Below, piece after piece: positions 26,101 through 38,015 of a stretch of 64,000 nt of DNA (the stretch's first letter is position 1; each line of letters begins with the position of its first letter). The notes under the pieces are model-generated. The model made no database searches. It had not been told where the DNA came from and saw only the letters and a list, made by a program, of their open reading frames with translations. Location: contig JBOZIK010000001.1 in the NCBI GenBank assembly GCA_051453625.1, positions 186,751,893-186,815,892 of the forward strand. The letters run 5' to 3'. The translations under genes and the position numbers were made by a program. The DNA comes from Welwitschia mirabilis. Taxonomy: Eukaryota > Gnetophyta > Gnetopsida > Welwitschiales.

Positions 26101-28680
26101 GATACTTATAGGAAGAAGGTTTAAATATCCATGAAAAGGTATTTTTCAATGTTCTCAAAAGTTTTAATGTCATACTAAATATTTTAAAGTCCTAAAGTAG
26201 CAGGGCCTAAAGTAGACCCCATAATTAAAGTATACCACTAGGATAAATATGCCAAAAACATATGTGAACTAGGGTCAAATAAAAAAATATTAAGTACAAC
26301 ATATTATAAAGATATAGATATGCTAAAAGCATAGAAATAATAAGGACACTTTTGGTTGTATATCAACTTTTGTCATGATTTACAACATAAATTGTCCGAT
26401 GTCAGTAGAGTTGCACAATTTACATATAGAGGTGAATAAAAAGATGAACATATGAATAGTATGTATAACATGGTAAAGCATGTATACAGGAATGTACAAG
26501 CCACTCAAGAAGAATATAAGACACATGGATTAAAGAAGAAAGAAAGTAGGGTATAAATAAGGTGCAAAATAATTTCTAGAACTAGGTAAAACTAATGCAA
26601 ATATTATTAATCCTATTATCATAAAAGGCTACTTGATGTTTCTACTGAGACAAGCAGCAAAAAATTTCTTTCCATTAAGATTAAAATTGATTCCAGCCAC
26701 CAAATTCAATAATGATCTTTAAAAGGTTTGATGGAAGGCCTTATGTAGGAAACATAACCCCACACATAAAACACAAAGCAACTCACATTTCGCATGCACA
26801 TGCATACACAACAAACTTTTATCATCCACTAGAATTTCAATTTCCTAAAAATACATTGTAAATTTATAGTAGAAAATATTTTTTAGCTCCTTTAAATAAG
26901 AAACTTCTACTCAGGTCTTCCATGTACATATAGTTCTAAGAGATTTCTTTTCATCCTGTATCCATATTAGACGTCTAGTACTTTTGTTTAATTCTCTTGA
27001 AATGCCTTAAAATCCTAAATATTAATTGGATATTACATTGATGTCAATTTAATAGAATTCAAACCTAAATTTTAAAAATATAATCATATTTCTTAGATCT
27101 AATCTTATTTAAATCAAATTCATTTGAATTTCATTAAACAAACATTTCTATTAGATCTCTTAGGTAGTTTTGATATCATTATTATCTTTCTTGATAGATT
27201 TATCATCCTACTAAGAACTTGTATTCTTTGCTTTCGTGTAGTAGAGTAGATTGAAAAGAAAATAAAAATTAGGATTAGTTACAAAAACTCTAAAATTCAA
27301 AGCTAGGGTTCTCACTTCCTTGATGTAGGTTTTCTCAAGAGGAGTTATCTATAAAGAATGTCTGAAGCTACTCCACAAGCAAGCACAAATGATTTTAGTA
27401 AGCAAAATGTTTTTAGATATAGTGAATTTTGTGTGATGTACAAGTGCATACCACCCAATGAAAGAGTAATAGTAGTGCAGAGAATGGAAGCAAGTATTAT
27501 TAGTGAGAAGGGATTGAAGGAATTTAAGGTTATGAATACTCTATTATAGAAGATTATCTCTTAGAGTAATAACATAAAAATTTGAGTCTCACTCTTGCAT
27601 TATTAGTTCAAACAAATCTTAGATTCTCTATATAATTTATCCTCTAATGCATCTTTGTGCTTTTCTCTTGTAATCTCTATCTTTAAGATCTAATATTTAA
27701 GATTTTTCATTCTAATTTTGTAGTAAACTATTTCTTATAAATTTTAAAGCAAAGTGTGACTCAATAAGAAAAGATGTTTTTTTTAAGCTAAAGCAATGAT
27801 ATGATATTTTAGAATTTAAGAGTTGAAGGCTCATATGTGTTGTTAAAAAGTAATTAGAAAGCCTATAATAATTTTTTGCTACTATTACATTTCATTTGCA
27901 CTTGCATTAATCTAGAAACTCAACTAGATAGGAGTAGTTTTCACATAGTAGAAAGAACAAAGAGAAGAAACACCATCAAACCCTAAAAAGACATAGTTAA
28001 TCAAGAAGCTTATTACATCAAATACTAAATGATTGCTTAGTTTATATAATTTAATGTTTGAACTACTACATTTTTATTATCAATTCTTCAGACTAGAGAA
28101 GTAGTCACTACTAAAGCAAAAAAAAATTATAAAGCCTAGTTACTACCTGCTAAAGAAAAAAATCTACAAACCAAGGGATACAAGTGCTAAGAATGTGAAT
28201 TAAAATGCTTGAGTAACTACTCTGAATTCATAATCCATGAAGAAATCAAAAGAGAAGAAAAGAAATTTATGAAATATTTGAGCATAGTAACTTAAAGTAT
28301 ACTTAACAAAAAGTACTACATAATATGGAAATCAAGACCTTTAAAAGTGATAACTTTACCCACAGAGTTCATAACCTATTAGGGATTCAAAAATAAGACT
28401 CTTTTAAAATTAGTCATTTGCACCCCTTCCAAATTGACATCATTTTTGTCCTTGATCTTAAAAGTAAATAGGAAATGACTTGCAAATACTAGTAGAACTT
28501 TTAAAGGAAATACTAGAAGAAGAGATAACAGGAAAGCAAATTTTAATAATCATGACACAAAGAAAAATTTCTTTTCTCTTAACCCCAGTTAGATTCTTCA
28601 TCTTATGATTTTTGAAAAATTTTATTTCATACTAAACCCCTTTACTGATCTTCTTAAACTGATGTTTGATCTTTTTTTAT
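23151..28680. other. Unassigned AT-rich DNA
   Basis: No family recognised. Two short coding-like traces only: plus frame about 23,905-24,040 (LALIKLKDVIKTAASVKL, then LRGALKKDEDDIKGKK, one stop), and an open 63-codon frame at 27,358-27,549 starting MSEATPQASTND. Neither matches a family I know, and neither has convincing splice or regulatory context. The segment is bracketed by AAGGC clusters 3 and 4, so all of it could be the inside of a large CACTA-derived element. Confidence 0.3.
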
Positions 28681-29113
28681 TTCATCTAGATAAAACAAGT
28701 TTTCACACTCTTCTAGGTTGTCCAATGTTAAGAGGCTCTTAGAAGATAAATTTCCTGAGTAATTCCATTGATTTTTACTTGTAAATTTCTTTTCCATGAA
28801 AAATCTCTCATTTATCTTTTTACTACTCTAGTGCCATCACAAAATGATCAATTTTCATACTTCTTGAATAAAATGTAGGATTTTTAATTGGATTCTTCAT
28901 CTAGATGAAATATATTTTCACACTTTTCTAGATCATCTAGTATCAAAAGACTCGCTGAAGATAAATTTCCTTAAGTAATGTCATTGATTTCTGCTTGCAA
29001 ATCTCCTTTACATGAAAAATCTCTCCATTGACTTTCTGCTACTTCAATGCCATCACGAATGATCTATTTCTATGATTCTCAATTTAAACAAAGGCTTTTT
29101 AATTGGATTCTTA
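28681..29113 (+). repeat. Tandem repeat, two copies of about 215 bp
   Basis: Copy 1 (28,681-28,895) begins TTCATCTAGATAAAACAAG and copy 2 (28,896-29,113) begins TTCATCTAGATGAAATATA. Both pass through TTTTCACACT, GATAAATTTCCT, CATTGATTT and TGCCATCAC and end TTTTTAATTGGATTCTT. Copy 2 opens with a perfect 14-bp palindrome TTCATCTAGATGAA. There is no open frame. Confidence 0.8.
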
Positions 29114-29187
29114 ATTAATGCTAGTACAACATAATAACTATGCTATTAAAAATATGAAGTTTTTTTTTTTTTTTAAGAACTCAAGTT

Positions 29188-29408
29188 GTTTAAGGCATTT
29201 ATTTTGAATGCCACCTTAAAAATGCCTTATTATTAAGGTGTTCTTTTGATAAATGTCTTAAAACAAATTTTGAAAAGGATTTTAAGGCGTTTGTTTAGAA
29301 ACATGCCTCAAAAAGGTCTTCATTGGCTTTATTTAAGGCATTTATTAAACTAAACACCTTAAAACACTCTATACTTAAGGCATTTATTTTAATAAATGCC
29401 TTAAAAGC
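29188..29408. repeat. AAGGCATTT inverted-repeat cluster 4 with perfect palindrome
   Basis: Five to six alternating AAGGCATTTATT / AATAAATGCCTT words. The last, at 29,375-29,404, is a perfect inverted repeat with 14-bp arms (TTAAGGCATTTATT) around a 2-bp centre. Just beyond it, TACTTGTGAG near 29,422 is reminiscent of a decayed CACTA right end (CTTGTAGTG). Confidence 0.7.
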
Positions 29409-30800
29409 CTATATTTATACTTGTGAGTATTCATACTTGGGCATTTTATAATGATAAGATTGAATTCACCTAATATTGAGACATTTCCATGTATATGAAC
29501 TTTATTTAAAGAAAGATGTCATAGTTCTTATGCTTATTTTTTAATGGTATGAGGTCTTTGATTATTTAGAAGTATTTTTTTCTGTTTTTTATCTCACTTA
29601 TTTACCTTTGTCTTTTTGAGTATGTGATCATGTGGGAATATTTTGGGGAGAAAAGAGAAAAAGAAAATAATGATCATGATCTATTGTATCTGTGCTTAAA
29701 GAGAATACGTTGTTACCATGATGTCCTATTACACCAGTGTAAGTTCTTCTAGAAGGAACCTTTGATAGTATTAGTAGTTATGGGAACTCCACTAGGGGAT
29801 TAGGTGGTCATGCTTTATGGGTCCTTACTTTTTTTATTGTGGTTTTACTCCCTCATCATGGAAAAATTATAATAAAATTTGAGGCTATGGAATTAGTGAT
29901 ATTTTTTGTGTCATTAAAGGTATTACTTATTTCTTAGACTCTTAGTATTCCCANNNNNNNNNNNNNNNNNNNNNNNNNNNNNNNNNNNNNNNNNNNNNNN
30001 NNNNNNNNNNNNNNNNNNNNNNNNNNNNNNNNNNNNNNNNNNNNNNNNNNNNNGTATTTTTTGTGTCATTAAAGGTATTACTTATTTCTCAGACTCTTAG
30101 TATTCCCACATGATCATTTTACTTTTGATGATTTGGGTTTGTTTGTGAGATGGGAGTAGGTGAGTTCATTTTTAATTAGCCTTTGATCTTATCATTCATT
30201 GTTCTAAGAACTTAAGTTTTGGTATAATTATAATTACTACGTTTTTAGGTGGAGCTTTATAAAGTTTATACATTTTGTCATGCATTTTACTCAGGTGGCT
30301 TTATGATATCTTCCTTGAGGGTTTGCTAGATTGCAATTTAGGATAAGTAAGTAATCTTTTCCTTGTTCCTTATGTCTATTTTCAGTTTTATTTTCTTTGG
30401 TTTTTTTAGTTTATTATTTTAAAGTCATTTTTGCATTATCTTCTATTTATATAGGACATTATGATTTAATAGTTTCTTTGTTATTCATTCATATAATATC
30501 ATTTTCTTTTAGCAATTATAATTAAATATAAAACCTTTTATGTTTTACATATTTTATTAGATATCTTGTATTTTTTAGGATTTTTATGCTTTCTTTTATT
30601 TTACTTTTTAGTTCAAACACATTCATTCAACATTTATTGTCAGGTTTCAGCCTAGTTAGTTTGTTTTCTTTAGCTATAGCTTTCATTTATTTTGAGTTTT
30701 TCTACTTTATCATAATTTTTACAATTTTCTTTCTTATTTTCTATTTTTCTAAGCTTTCTAATAAATTTTGATACCTTAATGATCATATTTGAGCCTAACT
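29409..30800. other. No gene seen; contains a 100-N gap with duplicated flanks
   Basis: T-rich, mostly stop-filled. The gap at 29,954-30,053 is flanked by the same ~55 bp on both sides (ATTTTTTGTGTCATTAAAGG...TATTCCCA) with one difference. The 61-residue frame at 30,586-30,771 is a hydrophobic product of poly-T composition, not a likely gene. Confidence 0.5.
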
Positions 30801-31689
30801 TTATTGGCTAACATCTTTATTTTTATAAAAATTTTCAAAGTCCCATCATTCACTTGGTCATCTAGATGATATTAGATGGATGATAGTCTAATTTTTTTAA
30901 GAGTTATTCTAGGGTTGTTATATGGACAGTATGACCAAATGATAGTGTGATAAAATCATGCCTCAAAATCTTTTTTTGTTTTTTTAACTTTATCATCATT
31001 TTCACTCATTTCTTTAAGAGATGGTAACTTCCCTGGGCCTTTTCATCACCTTAGATTTGTCTCGGTTAATTTCACTTCAAAATTCCTAAGTTTTATGCAA
31101 ATTTCTTGAACTTAGGTATTTTTTTTCTCTTCTTCTTATTTTTTAATTTTTTTCCTTTGGTTTTTCATCCTTTTGACACATAGTTTTCACATATGTTTAT
31201 TAGTTTCTTGTACTCTTTGATTTAGAACTTATGGATTTGAATTTTACTTTGTATTTCAAAAGTTATAATTAATTATGCATTTTATAAGGAAATTTTAACT
31301 TTCACACTTAATTTCTCATAAACTGTAGGTTGAAACATAGTAGTCCTTTAGGAAAAATTGATTAGTTTGGTGTGTTTTATGATTCTACCAGATTAGATTT
31401 TCCATTTAATCACTTCAAATTTTCAACTTATATAGGGCACACTTAAAAAATTTCTTTTCTATTTTTCATGCATTTCACAATTTTCTTCTCATAACCAAGA
31501 AATACGAGATTATTAACATCTTTAGGAAGGGTAGGACATATTTTTATCATTTTTTATATATTTTTATTTATTTTATGAGTCATTATTAATCATCCAAGTG
31601 ATGTATTTAACTTGTCTATCTGATCTCGTGTAATGTTTTTATGTATTTTTTAACTGAGTAGGCTCCATACATGTAGGGTTAGACATGCT

Positions 31690-32760
31690 GAGTTTGAGGC
31701 CAAGGCCATAGAGTAGGAGGTAAGTCCATTAGTATCATCTAAGATAAAGCATGTGGATCTTGTCCATCCTCCATCTTAACATAGATGTTCATTGACTATT
31801 TAGATAGCTACCATCCATATTAAGCATTATTTTAGAGATTTTATGAGTTGTATAGAGCCTAATGGTTATTAGAGGTTCTTAGATCTTCAATTATGATGGA
31901 TTTTAAATGTACATGAGTCCTATCATGTGTCAGAGATGAGAGAGTTTTATGATACCATGTACATTGAGTGTCATTTAAACTCTCATGGTCACTAGATTGA
32001 CATGATCATAGCTTCTATTTAGGACTAGAAGATAACTATACTTTTATACCACATTGTGTCAGTAATATATTTGGATGGTGGGGGGAGTTTACATATTCAT
32101 TTAATTAGGGGAATAGAGGAGCGCCATACATATCATACTACATTAGACATCCCAGCTGATCTGGCACTAGACAGATGGGGAGTTCTTATTACTTAGCTAA
32201 CTCCTACATAAGAGGTATTCATAGAGGATGATTCACAATATCAACTCATCATTTCATGATAGTCATGTGATGGTCATACATCTACAAATACTGATAACTT
32301 TCAGGTTGGAAGAGTAGATGGACCTATTAGCATTCATATGGAGGAGACTTAGGTTAATGGTAAAGGCATGATAGTTATAGGCTTTGTTTTATCCATGCCT
32401 CCTTTCAGTTTTATTTAGATGATTTAGGATACTGGAGCTCATGGACGAGTAGTGCCTTTTACATATTTAGACTTCTGCTTGTTATCTTTGGGATATGGAC
32501 ATCTAGATACCATGAGAGCTAGAGAGACCTCAGGTATAGAGACCTATGATTAGAGTCATACTTAAGCAAATTTGGGTCCTCCTGGTAGAGATCACTAAGA
32601 CCATTAGAGATTTTAGTGATCACAATATCTAGATACTAAGTCAGAAAATCTAGATCTTAGATTAAAGGACTTAGACATTAGAGTAGAGGATCTTTATAAT
32701 TGAAAGGAGAGTTAAATACTCTAAGGGTAAGATAGTTGACATGCACTAGTGTATTGTATT
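31690..32760 (+). pseudogene. Decayed internal ORF of retroelement C (unassigned, Athila-ORF or plant-transposon-protein-like)
   Basis: A stop-interrupted plus-strand frame lying upstream of LTR C. Readable stretches include ESYHVSEMREFYDTMYIE at about 31,915-31,965, HLIRGIEERHTYHTTLDIP near 32,100, DLALDRWGVLI near 32,160, and a charged heptad-like tail near 32,640-32,700. The 'xxxMREFYxxM...' block followed by a 'L...RW' block is reminiscent of the extra ORFs of Athila-type elements and of the widespread putative plant transposon protein domain, but the match is weak. Its position before the 3' LTR fits either an env-position ORF of a full element or the single ORF of a non-autonomous one. 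No gypsy pol was found between 23 and 31 kb. Confidence 0.35.
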
Positions 32761-34148
32761 CATATAATAGAGTATTACAGTACATTTCATAGACTATTCT
32801 TGTTCAAGGAGATGAGATGGTTTATTCTATTTCCATATCATCAGTCCTTCATTTCACTATTGATCTTGAGCATCTTCCATCTTCTACTCTTGCACTTAAG
32901 CTAGCTGCATAGATAGTGTTTATTAGATGATATCAAGGGGAGTGATTTTATTATATTTTGTATCTCTTCTTCTATGTATTTTTGTACTAAAACTCATGAT
33001 CATATATATCTACATCATTATTTTGAGTTTCAAGATGGTATACTTTTTATCTAATTTTTTCTATTTTTACATGTTATGATAAGGATTGATTATATTAGCT
33101 ATGATCTTATTAGTTATTAATCATACATTTCAGTGGGGGATTTTAATTAATTAGCACATCTATTGATTATCTATCTAAAAGTTTTTATCATAGTTTTCTA
33201 TTTTTCAAAGAACCATTTTTGAGCCTGTTAGCCCCATTATCATCTAAACAATGATCTAGATGATTGTATGACTAGTTACTTAATTTGATAAAATGTTTAG
33301 TTTTCTAATTTTTCATATTTTAATCTATATCTTTAAGATTTCTAAAAATTCCTCTTAGATAACTTGTTTAATACATTGGCTTTTTTTCATTATTGTATAA
33401 GTTGATTCATTATCATGGTTTATCACTTAGTTTTATCAAGGATTGATAAGGCTAAGTAGAGGACTATGTTGTACTACCAACTTGCACATATTTGATAGGA
33501 TGTTTTGAGTAGTTTTATAGGATATTAGACAGGTTTATGCTAGATTTCTATAATAATGAAGAGCTGAAATGAAAGATACAAAAAAACACAATCTCCATAA
33601 CATTTTATAGTATTTGAAATAGTTTGTAATACTTTCTATTTTAAAGCAAACTTCCTACAAACATTGAGGTTGATGCATTACATGAATACTTATAAAAGCC
33701 TATCATTCATCTCATCATCTAGACAACTATATGGACATTAGAACAATTAAAGACAATGAAGATGCTGACTATAATCAATTTGGTAGATAACATGGAATTG
33801 TTATAAGATGGCATCATCCCCTATATCATTTATGAAACTGATGATAACACTTCAACTGAACTTCATCTATTATAACACTTCAACTAAACTTCATCTAACT
33901 TTTGCCATTTATTTTTATTTTTTATTGCATGGTTATTAGGGTTATGCTTATGCTTGTCTATCCTATTTATCTATTTGTGAGTCTATCTGTTAATAAATTG
34001 TAACTCCATTTTTTACTTCTACTCATCTTTACTTCTACTAGAAATTATTGTGATAATAGATCCAAGGGTCAGAGATCCATCTTTGGTAGTTACGGGAAGA
34101 CATCTTTCTTAGTGTTAGGCTATGCTTCCTCTATTAAGGTGTAGCTAT

Positions 34149-34248
34149 NNNNNNNNNNNNNNNNNNNNNNNNNNNNNNNNNNNNNNNNNNNNNNNNNNNN
34201 NNNNNNNNNNNNNNNNNNNNNNNNNNNNNNNNNNNNNNNNNNNNNNNN
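34149..34248. other. Assembly gap of 100 N with 85-bp duplicated flanks
   Basis: 34,064-34,148 and 34,249-34,333 are the same sequence with two differences (GAAGACATC versus GAAAACGTC). Confidence 0.9.
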
Positions 34249-34698
34249 AAGGGTCAGAGATCCATCTTTGGTAGTTACGGGAAAACGTCTTTCTTAGTGT
34301 TAGGCTATGCTTCCTCTATTAAGGTGTAGCTATTTTGTAGCAAAGATATTGGTTCAAGATTAATACCAAGAACTCTTTTCTTTTTCTTATGCTTATTATG
34401 TTACTTATTCCTCATAGTTATATTGCTTCTAATTCCATGATAATTTATTGAGTGATATAGGTTATGAGGGAAACCTTTATCAAAGTGGGGCATTGCTAGT
34501 TTAGGTGCATTGTTCCTTTTTTTCCCTAGATTAAATTTGCATATGTGTGTTTGCATTGTGATTTTTTACATTGCATTTTATTTTTATTACTAGAATATGT
34601 AAGTATTTCATTTTGAAATCAATTCTCTTTCTTCTATCTTAAGCCTTTAATGGATTATGACATTCAGGTCTACTCATGTCTAAATTAGAATGTTGTAT

Positions 34699-34798
34699 NN
34701 NNNNNNNNNNNNNNNNNNNNNNNNNNNNNNNNNNNNNNNNNNNNNNNNNNNNNNNNNNNNNNNNNNNNNNNNNNNNNNNNNNNNNNNNNNNNNNNNNN
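34699..34798. other. Assembly gap of 100 N with about 60-bp duplicated flanks
   Basis: 34,639-34,698 and 34,800-34,859 are the same sequence with one difference (CATTCAGG versus CATTAAGG). Confidence 0.9.
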
Positions 34799-34940
34799 CT
34801 AAGCCTTTAATGGATTATGACATTAAGGTCTACTCATGTCTAAATTAGAATGTTGTATTATAAAAAATATCTATTTATTTGTAAATAACAAGATCTTCTT
34901 AAGTGTAATTGTTTGCACAAATACACATTACAACATTTAC

Positions 34941-37175
34941 TTTTAAATAATAGCACTAGTTTTTTAAGCAAGAAAGACTTTATTCTTAACATTCATTGTT
35001 TTTTTTTTTAGTGCATATACCTTTCAAGATTTTAGCATAGAAAGATATTTATTTAATGGCTTCTAAAACAGGGATATTGATTTTTACTTCTTTAAACATT
35101 TTTAGTTCCTCTTATTGTTTCTTAACTAATTTATTTTTTCCTAAGTTGTTGAGAAAATGGTAGGGATTTTTTTATAGATTGAAATAGCTTCTTTTACTTC
35201 ATGTTTCTTTCTTACATTTTTCTTAATTTTAGGCTTATCTTGTTATGCTTGTTTTTTATTTAGTTATGTCTCTTCTACTATTTATTATTTTTTCTTCACC
35301 TATAAAATGTATAACTTTAGTTTCTTTGGTTTTTACATCTTTCATCAACTTAAAACTACCAAGGTTAGGCTTATGTATATAAGAAACATTTCCTTTCTTA
35401 TGTTGTTTGAGTGATAGAAGGATATGTGTACTGGCTTAACTTAGTTTTTGCATTTCTTATTTCAACTTTTACAATGTAGAAGAAGTTTGTTAATTAAATT
35501 GTTATTATGGGGTATTGATGTAATGTTGAGCTTCCATGAACTTATGAAGTGTATCCTCTAAAGAGTTAAAAGTTGAGGGTGGATTTGAACTCTTAGGTTA
35601 ACTAATTTAGGCTTAAATATGATTATCTTATTTCCATGAGAATTTTGGGTGATTTATTTATCTAGGATTATAGGTATTAAAGTAAGATTATTTACTCTTT
35701 AATTTTGCCATTATTATTTTATAACATTAACTTCCTCTTTTACTACTTCTTGAAATATGGAAATTGATTGATAAGTTGAGGTTTTATATGTATCAACAAG
35801 ATAAATGTTGTAATTAAGAGGTGGATTTGTGGGTTTAGCATTTCTACCAAGAGTCTCAATCTTCTTAGAAATAACATCCAATGTTTAGTTAACCTTAATA
35901 TTATCATGAATTTTGAAGATACTAGTTACTTTATTAGGTTTTATAATATTATTAGCTTATTATGCTTCTTTTAATTCTTATAACTTTTGGCTATAGTTTT
36001 ACAAAAAATCCTGATCTTTATTAATTTCAAGGACTAAAAGCTTTCTTTACACATCATTTTCATAAGTTTCTTGTGGTTGGATGAAATTTCTTCATAAGAT
36101 AATTATGAGTTTTCCTTACTCAAAGCCATGTTATGGGCATTGGAGAAATAGATTTTGAAATCTTTCTAATATGTAGGAGAGGGTTTTATTATTATTTTGT
36201 TATAAGTTTATGATTTCTATTCTAATGGTATTGATCTTATAACTAGGTAAAAATTTTTTAATGGATGTTTAGTTAAGTTCATTCCAAATAGTGATATAAA
36301 TAGGTTTTAATATGTAAAGCTAAGATTTTATTTTCTATTTGAATGAAAGAGAAAATCTAAATGCATTATACATATTAATATTTTGAGGGATTATAGAAAA
36401 AACACACTCAAACTACTTAAGATGTAAGTAAGTATTTTCAAACTCTAAAACATGAAAATATAGGAGAAGTTGAATAAGTGCTAGTTTAAAGTTGATTATT
36501 TTAGCATTTAACAATTGAACAATGCAAGAGGATATACATAGACATTATAGTTAAAGATATTATTTCAAGATTCTTCTAAATTAATTGAAGTTGATTTACT
36601 TCTTGAGTTATTTTGGCTTTCTTAAGGTCTCTTTTATGACTAGTTTTTAGAGTTTTTTTTCATTTTAAAAATAAGAGGAATTCGATGTAATATACTATTA
36701 AGTGTTCATTTATAATTCATAAAACATAAGAAAATAATCAACATGAGTTATGTTTATGAATAGACATGATATATGAAAAGGTTAAAGATGACATAAATGT
36801 AAGTTTCACAAATGTTAAAGATAGTTTAAGGGAAGAAGTTGGTAGTGTTGATAAGGAAAGATGGTAGTATTACTAAGATGATGCAGAGATGTTTCAAAAC
36901 AAATAACAGTGTAACTCTTAGAAAAACTAACAATATAAGATGACAGGTCGGTTTGGTTGACTAATAGATAAAAAGAACAAAATGTAGATTTTGAAAAGGG
37001 ATAATGCAAAACTAAATCTAAAATGAAATGTAATGTAAGAAATGAAAATTACAAAAATAAACATGCAAGTACTGAATTTTCACTGATAAGATCCTTATTT
37101 ATAAATTATTTTTAAGTACCTACTAAGGAAGTCATTTGAAATAAAGAAGATAATAGATAAGAGATAATAGATAAT

Positions 37176-37236
<61 letters not shown>

Positions 37237-37470
37237 GAATAGAAGAAATAAAATTTTCTTTTCTATTTGTTTCTTGAGTTCTTTTCTTTAAACCTATAAA
37301 AGATTAATTACTATAAGAAAATTTGATATACTATATAATCTTTACAAGGAAAGAAAGAAAAAAAATTAAAACAAAAATAAAAGAAAAAGAAAAGAAATTT
37401 CTAAATTAGGTATCATCTGTCAAGTGATAAAAATTATTAATAATAATTAACTAGTAATAAAAGAAATAAT
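34941..37470 (-). pseudogene. Retroelement A: decayed gag and gag-pro junction (Athila-like gypsy)
   Basis: Minus-strand coding remains of an Athila-like Ty3/gypsy element, nearly collinear with copy B (42,052-45,570). Gag, the structural protein of the element's particle, is readable around 36,560-36,270: the capsid words FHGLE and HLKEFECVLF near 36,460-36,390, then the decayed SITTWNELN near 36,300-36,275. The gag-pro linker, consensus 'KNKLDKQFxKFLEVFKKLHINIPFxEAL', remains at about 35,150-35,010. The copy stops abruptly at 34,941 where LTR C ends, so the protease that follows in B is missing. Frames are full of stops. A (GA)n expansion at 37,176 and a 1,074-bp deletion near 38,016 distinguish it from B. 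Confidence 0.7.
37176..37232 (+). repeat. (GA)n microsatellite
   Basis: Near-perfect GA run of about 57 bp inside retroelement A. The equivalent place in copy B (about 44,760-44,790) has only a short AGAGAAGAGA stretch, so the expansion came after the copies separated. Confidence 0.95.
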
Positions 37471-38015
37471 AAAAGGAGAAAAAAACACTAGAAAAAACCA
37501 GTGTAAATGAAAAAGAAAAGGAAAAAGTAAAAATAAAAGCCAAAAAGTGTACAGCAAAATAAATTCTATACATGCTTTATTATAGTTACTATGATACTAT
37601 TCCCTAATAATAGTGTCAAAAAGTTGTTTGTGATAAAATTTGGATATGCTTATATATATTCTTAGTATATGGTAAATAGAAATATCATCCTAGAAATATA
37701 AATCCTATATAATCAAATGCAACTTTTGTCAATAATACTAGGACTTTCATCTATTGTATAGTCCCATTATTCTTCCATAAAAATAGATAACAAAAGCTAT
37801 TAATAGAGTAAGCACAATGATAATGAGTAATAAAGAGTGAAGTTATATAAGAGATCTAGGAATGGGACATAGCATTTAAACTAGCATAATAACTTCATGA
37901 AAAAGTATAAGTATTAAAGTGAATTAATGTATCTTTTACTTCCAACTCAAGTACAATGACATAATCTCATCCATGATAGACATGGATGCTTATGTAGTCC
38001 AAGCTTTAGTATAAT

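Larger units (their letters stand above)
33477..34935 (+). mobile_element. 3' LTR of retroelement C (A/B/C family), plus orientation
   Basis: Begins TGTTGTACTACCAACTTG and ends AAATACACATTACAACA. The start aligns with the 5' ends of LTR A (TGTTAAGCTACTAATTTA, complement of 38,961) and LTR B. Inside, GAGATCCATCTTTG and GAGTGATATAGGTTATG correspond to the complements of 38,430 and 38,230 in A. The end aligns with the B LTR end AAATACACACCACAACA. Two 100-N gaps (34,149-34,248 and 34,699-34,798) each repeat their flank (85 bp and about 60 bp). Removing gaps and duplicates gives about 1,114 bp, close to the 1,070 bp of LTR B. A purine-rich GTAGAGGACTA precedes the start and could be the polypurine tract. 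Confidence 0.75.

Noticed and set aside
27358-27549. Open 63-codon frame starting MSEATPQASTND
   Set aside because: Not supported by family resemblance, splice sites or neighbours; frames of this size occur by chance. Mentioned only in the stretch note.
30586-30771. Hydrophobic 61-residue frame as a membrane protein
   Set aside because: Poly-T rich DNA gives Phe/Leu/Ile-rich frames automatically.
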